The notes below the pieces were generated by a model. It ran no database searches. It was not told the origin of the DNA and saw only the letters and a program-made list of their open reading frames with translations. Shown here in pieces: positions 36,201 through 45,130 of a DNA stretch of 64,000 bases. The DNA comes from Mytilus galloprovincialis (lineage: Eukaryota; Mollusca; Bivalvia; Mytilida; Mytilidae). The translations under genes and the position numbers were made by a program. Where the stretch lies: positions 12,432,441 through 12,496,440 of the forward strand of contig NC_134838.1 in assembly GCF_965363235.1 (NCBI RefSeq), in the 5' to 3' direction. Within the stretch, counting starts at the first letter, position 1; each line of letters begins with the position of its first letter.

Positions 36201-39200
36201 ATCTGCAGAATTTAAATGATTAATAGATTTTTGCTTTACATCAAATGATTAATGTTAAAAGATCATTTAAGCCAAAAAGATTGTTGGAAAATTGATTCAG
36301 GTGGAAACATTCTTTAGAAGAAACATTTGCCAGAAAATAAAAGATCTTTATTACATTAAATGTATACTGGTATTATATTTTCCAATTTGGTGTATATTTC
36401 TTATATATATATATTTTACTTTTAAGGTATCTTTCCAGAAACTAATTCCCCTAGACCTGTTCAGAAAGTAAGTACATTGTTTAATTAACACTTTCTTTCA
36501 CCAATTTAAATAATGAATTATGTACTTTTATAGAATAAAATTGAGAATGGAAGAATACTTAGAAGTTGTTATCTGGAAGAGTTTCCTACTCTACAAATAA
36601 GTGTTCTGTCGAGGGGAGATTGGCGTTTAATCCACCAGCAACCTTAGTGTACAGTTACAAGTTCATACCTGCCAACTGTCACTATTTGTGGGGGATTTCA
36701 CACATGGAGGCTTCCAAATTGAAATTTTGAAAGAGCAATTTTGTCCACAATTTTAAACAAAACAATTAATTTTACAATGACATTAGGCTTATATTAGTGT
36801 GAAGAAGCCAAAAAATAAAAATTAAAATGTATTTGAAGGCCCCCTTGAAGGTTTTTTTTAGGACTATGACATACATCTTGGACGCAAAACTCCAATGGGT
36901 GTTTTGAAAAGTTGGCAGGTATGCATGTTGCCTACTAACAATATGGTGTTTCTATATTTTTAGTTACTTTTGAATCCTTATGCGGGACCAATAGCATCAA
37001 GACTTATGTTCTTCTTCATATTTAAAAAAACGTGAGTAAATCTTTCATATAACAATATATTTCAAAGTACTGTAAATTCAGAAATTATTGCAATTTTTTA
37101 TTTATGTGAATAATCTGACTGGATGAGTTTTGCAGTACATTGTAATAAGAACTCTTTATCTGATTTTGGTATGCAGATTTTCCTGAAATCACAACAAATT
37201 ATCTCATATTTTAGTCTATTTATCAAATTTGCAACAATTTCTGAATTTACAGTTACAGGTAGTAAATAGCAGCAGTAGCATCTTTTCACAAAAGGTCCAT
37301 ATAAACTGAGACTACTATAACACAATTAACAAGAAAAACAGATGAATTTGTGTGCAAGTTTTCTCTAGAAGATATGAAATAAATAAAATATATATAACTT
37401 GAAATGTAAGTTTGAAAGGGAAAAAATGATACTGAAAAGGAAAGAAAACACCAAGAAGCTTTTATCATCAAATTGTCAGTGAAAATCAAAAACTGTAAAA
37501 AAAAAAAAAATAAAATAAAAAAACAATACAAAATTGGTGAACTATATTGTAAATGTGACTGTACATAAAGTTCCAGGTTACAGCATATGTTTATAAGAAA
37601 AAAACTTTATGACAGTGATTTTTCTTTTTATTTTAAATATCACTGTTGATGTCATATATTTGTTAATAAACAAAATCTTACTCATATTAATCAGTAAGTA
37701 CTAGTGGTCCCTGCAATTATTATTTTACCTAAGTATTCACCCTTTTAATGTATCATATAAAATACACTTGCATGATCCCTTACAGAATTACACATCACCT
37801 TGAAAGTAAACGTTTCTCAAATTGATGTTATATGTAACCTCCATAAGCCTGGAAATGTCATGGTGATTACATATTTGCAAACCATTCTCATATAAAGGAA
37901 TTATCCATTAAAGATTTTTTTAATTTTTTTTTAGCTTTGGTGAAATATTTGGACCTGAAACAATTCCATTGGAAGATGATTTGTGGGACTTCTTTGTAAT
38001 TATAATGCACAAAAATGGTCATGTTATTAGTAACAGGTAATAACGTTTTTTCACAGTGGATATTGAATGACCACTTCCAAAGTATTTGAAAATGTTATTC
38101 AATGTGTGTTGGCAATGAAAAGTCATAATTTATATTTTTTGTATATAAGGGTCAGAATGTACCATTTACAAAATTTCACCTATGTTATAAATTTCCTTTT
38201 CAAATATTGTAATTTTGTGCACATAACCTTTCTCCTGTCTATTGTTAACCAGAAAATTAAAAACCATTGATGTACCTGAAACAATAACAGGAATTACCAA
38301 AAAACAGACTGACAGACTACATGATGACCAATACCCAACTCTTCCAACATAAATAGACTTTCAACAATGTATTTTAACAGAATACTGTTGCCTATAGATT
38401 TATTCCAACTTATTTTGATTGAAACCTACTCAGAGGTACAATGTATTAGAAAAAACTCATCTAAGATACAAGGCTATTAAACTGTACGCCAGATGCATGT
38501 TTTGTCTACAAAAGACTCATCAAGAACTCTTAAATAAAAAAAAATTGAAAGGCCAAATAAAGTTGATGAGCATTCATGAACCAAAGTGTATTTAATCAGA
38601 TTTACTGCTAATAGTGTACATACAATGCAAATAATTATGTGTGGTAGTTGAGTACATGTTAAAAAAGTACATGGATTTCAAAGTACACTTAAAGACAGTT
38701 TATCATAACAGTATGTTGAAAATATGATTTATTCACTCAGCATATATGTATATGTTCATAAACCAATACTCATCTTGATAACCAGGACCCTGTGACATTA
38801 AAACATAACAAGTCTTTCTAAACAAAATCAGATATGATATGAGCAGCACAGATAGAAATTGATCTTATGCAAATGAATATAAATACACCTTTTAACCTAT
38901 TTTGGGTTAAACTAAATCTCTATGGAAAGCCTGTAACTGTTTGAAAATTGAGCTGTTGTAAGAAAAATCTACACAACATACAAATTTCATCTTTTTTTCA
39001 TATTTGAACATTCCAAAAACAATTGAAGTCTTAAACATGCACTTACATAAGGTCCATTACTATTGGACGCAGCTCATATAATGCATGATGTATACTTTGA
39101 TACATTACCCTGCAAACGGTATGGATAAATAATTTTATACCAATAATTAACTCATTTATTTGTTTTATAGGCTAATGCAATATATAACTCAAAGAACAGA

Positions 39201-40971
39201 GTTCAATGACAGATGGGTTGGTGCCTTGAAAAATACACCAGTAAAAGGTATGACTAAAAGATAGATATATTTACTTTTCAATTCAAATGATGTTTCAGAA
39301 AACAGTTTAGAAATTAAAATACCTATATATAGTTATCAACCACACTAAAAAAACAATATGTAAAGTTCAATGGTGATACACATGTAATGGCATTTAATAT
39401 TTAATATGTTAAGGTTCTAAACATTACTTTAATGTTAATTAAACCACTTCTAATGTGTCAAGATAAGAAATTAAAAAAAATAAATTTGATAGGTTAAAAT
39501 TCTGTTAAAAGAAGTGGGATACATATAATGCAAAAGGGAGATAATCTTGGTTATACTTTTCATTGCCATTATATTTCCGTTAGTTTGCACTAAGTTTTCT
39601 TCCTTTAATGTGGTATGATAATTAAAAAAAAAAACACTCAGAAACACTCATTTAATAACTAGTTTTATTAAAAATAAATGGAAAAATTCACAATTCAATA
39701 TTTGTTGTTTGAATTTTCAGAAAAAGTTTCTAACAAAATATTCAAATGAAATTGTCATAATGATTGAAGTCCTACCTTTTCTGTGCTAGTTTGATAATTA
39801 TCTATAGGTTTTGGTTCTTTTCCTGCACATAAAAGATTGGCAAAAATAAATATCTAAGTTTGTAAAGATTTTTGAGTGATGATCTTTCTAATCTGTTTTG
39901 TTTTTTTCAGTTCATATGATTTATGGCCCTGCAGACCCAGTTAATCCAGATTCTTTTATTGACTTTTACAAGTGAGTATTTATATGTTTCTCAGAGACTT
40001 AAAAATGATTATATGATAAATAAAGATATGGAAAGATATGAACCCTAAAATACTAATAATCTTTTAAAAAGCAACAGAAAAGGATTTAAACCTCAATATG
40101 GCCTTCAACAATGTGCAAAACAATGCTTTTTATGCCCCTGCTATTTTGGAGGTCTGTCTGTTCGTCTGAAAGTCCACAAATTGATTTCCATTCTCTAATT
40201 TAAGTTTGCCTCAACCAAATGGTATGAAACATATACACAATCCTTATTACCACATAACAGATCAAGTTTGAATTTTTTGTGACATCGCGTTCACCATTCT
40301 ATAGTGGTGCCCCTTAACAAAGGGAAAATTGCTAAATTTTTCGTTTTTGTTCTCTTACTTTAGTTTGCCTCAACCAAATGTTATGAAATTTATACACAAT
40401 GCGTATAACCACAAAGCTCAGACCAATTACACATTTTGGTAGTGTCACATTTACCCTTCTTGAGTTATGTCCCTTAATAATGTTATATGCAAGCATGGGA
40501 ATCATCTATGTCCTATAAATATTTGCCACTGGACGTTAAGCAACCAACAATCAATCAATCTATGTAATATGGAAACATTCCCAATTTATTTTTTATTAAG
40601 ATATGAAAATCTGCATGCCAAAAAACAAGACATTGGTTTGATGTATGCCAATACATATTTAGTTATGTATTAATTTATTGATTTTCTGATGAAAAAAAAA
40701 GGTATTTATAGATGTAATAACAGTGTTTAATAGTATCTACTGAAGTCGATCACATTTTTGAAATGTATGTGTTTTACCCTAAGATATTATGAATGCATTC
40801 ATTACCTTAATGACCTTTTAATATAATGTTCAACATACTATTTTCAGGAAATCAGTACCACATCATAGTATTACTGTTCTTGACCGTAATATAGGTCATT
40901 ATCCACAATGGGAGACACCTACAGCATTTATTGAAGCTTATTCAACATTTATTATGAAATCCAAATCATGA
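30269..40971 (+). CDS. MEST: MEST/PEG1-like alpha/beta hydrolase (11 exons)
   Basis: Homologue of vertebrate mesoderm-specific transcript protein, an ER-membrane alpha/beta-fold hydrolase related to haloalkane dehalogenases and epoxide hydrolases; its substrate is not firmly established. Exons: 30269-30419, 32386-32465, 33699-33776, 34121-34251, 35755-35819, 36427-36467, 36964-37031, 37935-38036, 39171-39247, 39911-39971, 40848-40971. GT-AG throughout, phases consistent, 978 nt, 325 aa (human about 335). Residues 5-21 form one N-terminal membrane helix. Motifs: HGYPTSSYDW (oxyanion HGxP at 66-69), GFGFSDKP, AHDYGD with probable nucleophile Asp135, TLCLSNGG, NDRWVGAL, YGPADPVNP and GHYPQW with probable catalytic His302. 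The resemblance to MEST (LCLSNGGIFPET, RRWVGAL, IYGPLDPVNP, SHYPQLE) is strong along the whole length. Introns hold a LINE tail, MITEs and satellite elements. Likely polyadenylation signals AATAAA lie at 41109-41114 and 41154-41159. Confidence 0.93.
30766..31790 (+). mobile_element. LINE 3' end in MEST-like intron 1
   Basis: The open frame 30766-31182 encodes WESLFERRRRRKLQMFYNM, ...YLCNLVPP... and SFIPSTIHEWNKLD, typical of the C-terminal part of jockey/CR1-type LINE ORF2. A following stretch (about 31196-31320), in another frame, encodes the HCG...DVYHYFFVCP cysteine/histidine tail, so the frame is broken between the two. The copy ends with AAATAAAATATGTTTAAAC (about 31750-31770), similar to the tail of the LINE fragment at 46525-46956. 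It is 5'-truncated, lacks the catalytic domain, and is in the same orientation as the host gene. Confidence 0.7.
33047..33202. mobile_element. hAT-like MITE, about 156 bp, MEST-like intron 2
   Basis: The ends CAGTGGCGGATCCAG and CTAAATCCGCCTCTG are imperfect inverted repeats of the CAGWGGCGGATYYAG type common in hAT MITEs. The interior is G/C-rich compared with its surroundings. TAGAC flanks both sides, but I cannot fix an exact 8-bp duplication. The opposing short open frames across it are not genes. Confidence 0.6.
33290..33595 (+). mobile_element. Single-unit pearl/Helentron-like element, MEST-like intron 2
   Basis: Short TGTCTGTCTG microsatellite, then one satellite unit with AAGGTTTTTGGTCAAGATAA and CAATCAACTTGAAACTTTG, ending GCATCCATGTAATATGGACA. 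Same family as 7905-8376 and 49560-50245, in opposite orientation to the former. Only one unit instead of two or three. Confidence 0.6.
35197..35582. mobile_element. MITE-like element, about 386 bp, MEST-like intron 4
   Basis: The ends AATAGACCACTTTCGAGTTC and GAACTTGAAAGTTGTCTATT are inverted repeats with two or three mismatches. The interior is non-coding, with repeated AAATGACG / TGACGTCA-like words. Target duplication not determined. The minus-strand short open frame inside is not supported as a gene. Confidence 0.55.
36664..36923. mobile_element. MITE, 260 bp, MEST-like intron 6
   Basis: Perfect 14-bp terminal inverted repeats CATACCTGCCAACT (36664-36677) and AGTTGGCAGGTATG (36910-36923). 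The interior is non-coding. It sits 41 bp before exon 7 of the MEST-like gene. The superfamily is not certain. Confidence 0.65.
40128..40480 (+). mobile_element. Satellite element in MEST-like intron 10
   Basis: Starts TTTTATGCCCCTGC, has a short TCTGTCTGTTCGTCTG microsatellite, and contains two tandem units of about 170 bp sharing TAGTTTGCCTCAACCAAATG (second copy) and a nearly identical first copy. The TTTATGCCCC start is shared with the element at 7905-8376, while the satellite unit is different: same architecture, other core. Confidence 0.6.
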
Positions 40972-41284
40972 CAACCCTGATCATATCTGGGACTTCGATG
41001 ATGTGATGGTGTTTTATACTTTTGTGCCATAATGAACAGCAATATATTTTCTATATTTGCATTCAAATATTGGACTGTGATATTTATTTGTTTTTTTTTA
41101 CATTTCATAATAAATGATAAAATGTATCTATTTGTTTCTACTGTCTTTCCTACAATAAAGTCTATTATATTTTAGCCTAAAAAAATTGTAAGATGTACAT
41201 ATTATACATCTGAGAATGGTCAACTTATCAACAGGAATTAAAAAAAAATCTTGGACAGAACAAAATATGCATACCAAGCACAAA

Positions 41285-41667
41285 TATAAAAAAAAGAAGA
41301 TGTGGTATGATTGCCAATGAGACAACTGTCGACAAGAGATCAAAATGACAGACATGAACAACTATAGGTCACCTTACGGCCTTCAACAATGAGCAAAGCC
41401 CATACCGCATAGTCAGCTAAAAAGGCCCTGATATGACAATGTAAAACAATTCAAACGAGAAAGCTCACGACCTTATTTGTATAGATAAAATGAACGAAAA
41501 AACAAATATGTAACATAAACAAATGACAACCACTGAATTACAGGCTCCTGACTTGGGACAGGCACATACATAAATAATTTGGCAGGGTTAAACATGTTAG
41601 GGGGATCCCAACCCTACCCCTAACCTGGGACAGTGGTATAACAGTACAACATAAGAACAAACTATAA
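41285..41667 (-). mobile_element. 3' tail of reverse-transcriptase element (copy A), distal part
   Basis: Holds GATGTGGTATGATTGCCAAT, the TTACGGCCTTCAACAATGAG and TGACTTGGGACAGGC modules and ACCTGGGACAGTGGTATAAC, matching the reverse complement of the + strand copy at 58800-59155. It is separated from the rest of the element by the satellite insertion at 41668-42621. Confidence 0.65.
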
Positions 41668-42621
41668 CAAGAGGCTGTCACAACGACAGCAAACCGGATT
41701 TATTAATATTTATTTGTGTCCTGGCAATATCACAAGAACCATTACTGATGAATGGTGAAAGTGAAAATCGTCAATATCAAATTTGACCTCCATTTTGTCA
41801 TCAGTATCAACATCTTAAAATTTGAAAAGCTTAGATTGAATGGTTCATGAGTAAATGCAACAACATGAATGGAAACGCCATTTCACAATCTTTCAAGAAC
41901 CATAACTCCTGAACAGTAAAAGTCAAAATCGTCATAATTGAACTTGACTTTTAATTTGCCATCAGTAACAACATATAAAAATTTCAAAAGCTTTGGTTGA
42001 ATGGTTCATGAGAAAATGCACGGACACGACTGGAAACACCATTTTTCAATCTTTCAAGAACCATAACTCCTGAACGGTAAAAGTCAAAATCGTCATTATT
42101 GAACTTGACCTCCATTTTGTCATCAGTAACAACATATTAAAATTTGGGAAGCTTAGGTAGAACAGTTCATGCGTAAATGCACGGACACGACTGGAAACTC
42201 CATTTTTCAATCTTTCAAGAACCATAACTCCTGAACAGTAAAAGTCAAAATCGCCATTATTGAATTTGACCTCCATTTTGTCATCAGTAACAACATATTA
42301 AAATTTGGGAAGCTTAGGTAGAACAGTTCATGCGTAAATGCATGGACACGACTGTAAACTCCATTTTTCAATCTTTCAAGAACCATAACTCCTGAACGGT
42401 AAAAGTCAAAATCGCCATTATTGAACTTGACCTTCATTTAGTTGTCAGTAACAACATATTAAAATTTTAAAAGCTTTGGTTGAACGGTTCATGAGTTAAT
42501 GCACGGACAACATTTGATTCCCGCCCGCCCGCCCGCCCGACCGCCCGCCCGACCGACCGACCGCCCGCCCGCCGTACATCCCCAAATCAATAACCGACAT
42601 TTTTGTCACAAAAATCCGGTT
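41668..42621. mobile_element. Pearl/Helentron-like element with five satellite units and defined ends
   Basis: Starts CAAGAGGCTGTCACAACGAC; a hairpin GCTGTC-ACAAC-GACAGC lies at 41674-41690, followed by AAACCGGATTT (41691-41701), which is inverted as AAATCCGGTT at the right end (42612-42621). Between are about five tandem units of roughly 162 bp (marker CCATAACTCCTGAAC, at about 160-bp spacing) and a CCCG/CCGA microsatellite (42522-42573). The unoccupied site is visible in the sister retroelement at 58794-58804, where the flanking sequence is continuous. The two similar minus-strand open frames at 42046-42437 are satellite units, not genes. Confidence 0.75.
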
Positions 42622-45125
42622 AAAAATCAGTTGAAAAAGGCTTAACTCATCAAATGGACAAAAATACAAGTGGACGTGGCCGGGTACTTGTACATCCCAC
42701 CAACAAAAAGACACTAGGAACAGATCTGAGAGTACTCGCAGTTATCTGAAAGCTAGTTAAAGCCACAAACAACTAATAAAAAAATCATGCATCTAAGACT
42801 AAACTATCAATCCGTACCCATCCAACATCCAATAGATTTAGTGTAAAGACGTCATAAACAGTCAGAGAAAAACATGACTTTGTGCAATGCCAAGTTACAG
42901 GTATCGACAGATTGTAGATCCATGAATGTGTATATGTATATAACATACTAGTAATATTTAGTTTGCTTTTGATTTACTGATAACAAAATCAATATTTATA
43001 CCAATAAAAACAATATTCAATGATCTTATTACAGTGTTGAGTTGGTAACCTTTTAGAATAAGTTTATTTAAAGGAGCGATGAGTTTATAAGGATCATTTC
43101 TAAATTTCCGGCACAATTAACAATATTTCCCTAAAAATGAGGATGTGCTATCCCGATTGAAATAAGTTTTTTACAGGTACAACCAAATTTCAAAACCAAA
43201 AATTTAGTAAAGGTTTTAAGTAATTTATGGTAAATTATCCCTGGTTTAATAATTTACCAGTAATACAAAGATTGTGTTCGTTAAAATAAAAAAAGTCACA
43301 ACAGACACGGGCATAGCAAACGAGCTGTGAAATATAATTACCAATAGGGAACGAACAGAGTTTCCTGATTAAAACCAAAATATCTAAATCCAGGAAAGGA
43401 CGGTTATTACCGTATAAATTTTATTAATTTAAAGTTAGTTTCTTGGAATAAATTTCAGCAGTATATTGAGAAAATTCTTGATTATTTAACGAAAAAAATA
43501 TCATCAAGATAACGGTAAGTGATGTTGAATTTATCAATTAAATGCAATTTCGGCGAGTCTTTACTGAGTTCAGTCATAAACTGTGATTCGTAACAGTACA
43601 AACAAAAGTCTGCTATTAAAGGGGCACAATTAGTGCCTATGGGGATACCTACAACCTGTCGATAAACTTTGTTGCCGAAATGTACATAAATATTATCAAG
43701 GAGAAAAACAGCTTCAATCATCTCATCACACCTCCAATAGGTATATCTAGCATATTTACCTTTCTCATTAGAGAAGACCATTTAATTAATTAGGAAAACT
43801 TTTAGTGTGGAAGAGTAGTGTAAAGAGTAGAAAAATTAAAACTGTCGACAGAATTAAAAGGACCATCAAAAGTAAGTAATTCATCTAAAACATCCAAAGA
43901 ATTTTTTACACTCCAAAAATAGTTTATACCACTATGTTCACATATTTTATTAGAATAGTTTATGTCATAACAAAATCATTTTTGTCTTACAAAACTATGT
44001 GATACAGACTTGTTTTATGAGAACTTCAATTTTGTGATGACAAAATTCATTTTTGTCATGACAAAATTCATTTTTGTCGACAAAATTTATTTTTGTAGAC
44101 AAAATTTATTTTTGTCATGACAAAAGTCAATTTTGTCAAAAAGGTATGCAAATATAAACTTATTTGCATACAAAATTGACTTTTGTTACCTGATATGGAA
44201 ATTAAAACACAAAAGTCAATTGTGTGAGACAATTAGTGCCTATGGGGATACCTACAACCTGTCGATAAACTTTGTTGCCGAAATGTACATAAATATTATC
44301 AAGGAGAAAAACAGCTTCAATCATCTCATCACACCTCCAATAGGTATATCTAGCATATTTACCTTTCTCATTAGAGAAGAAGGCTTTAAATGAGTTTCAG
44401 CAAATATATCTGCATTCAGCTTTACCAAACGACCATTTAATTAATTAGGAAAACTTTTGTTTAATAAGATAGTGTGGAAGAGTAGTGTAAAGAGTAGAAA
44501 AATTAAAACTGTCGACAGAATCAAAAGGACTATCAAAAGTAAGCAATTCATCTAAAATATCCAAAGAATTTTTTACACTCCAAAAATAGTTTATACCACT
44601 ATGTTCACATATTTTATTACAATAGTTTATGATAAGCTCTTTAATAGCAGTTAATGAACTTGTTAAAAGCACTGAAAGATTAGTTGTAGGACACTTACTA
44701 GAGGGCTAGGTGAAACGATGTTTTTTGTGTAGTTTGGGTAGCCAATACATAGTAGGGACCTTCAAATGTTCAGAAGAAGCCTTATTAAGCTTTGATGACA
44801 TCATGTGGTTGTGATATGTTTGTTTGCTATACGACTCTCTGTGGAGCGTATGGACTTGAATGTAGATGAATTTAAAATTTCATTCTTAAGATCGTCCGTG
44901 TAGTATTTATGGCATACCACCACCACATTGTTGGCTGCTTTGTCTGCCAGTACAAACACAAACCCCTTTGAAAGTTCTTGGAGTTTATTTCTTATTCTGG
45001 AAATAGGTGTAATATGTACTCTATTATTTACTTCAAATTATTTTCAAATGTGATATTCCCTTATCTACCACATTCATACATTTATTTAAATAAGCATCAA
45101 GAGATTTTTTATCAGATTTTTTCCT
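42622..45125 (-). mobile_element. Reverse-transcriptase retroelement copy A, central part (broken)
   Basis: The minus-strand frame 43482-43781 encodes VYRQVVGIPIGTNCAPLIAD and RYLDDIFF, a reverse-transcriptase core with YLDD; 44445-44672 encodes the upstream part ending DSFNFSTLYTTLPH. A piece of the core region is present twice (around 43628-43960 and 44228-44700), with a fragment of the foldback element in between. The phrase GIPxGTNCAPLxADLFLYCYE is familiar from bivalve retroelements; I suspect a Penelope-like or other non-LTR lineage but cannot prove it. No LTRs seen. It is a fossil with several breaks, also split by the insertions at 41668-42621 and 45131-47847. Confidence 0.65.
43965..44227. 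repeat. Fragment of the palindromic foldback element
   Basis: Starts GTCATAACAAAATCATTTTT and runs through ACTATGTGATACAGACTTGT and GGTATGCAAATATAAACTTA to AAAGTCAATTGTGTGAG. The same order, with more palindromic units, is found at 45180-45500 inside the full element. It has no terminal repeats and is flanked by the duplicated piece of the reverse-transcriptase element. Confidence 0.7.
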
Positions 45126-45130
45126 GTTTA
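45126..45130. repeat. Target-site duplication GTTTA (left)
   Basis: GTTTA directly left of the foldback element; the same five bases follow its right end at 47848-47852. Confidence 0.7.

Noticed and set aside
42046-42437. Two near-identical 76-codon minus-strand frames
   Set aside because: They are successive units of a 162-bp satellite, identical because the unit length is divisible by three.
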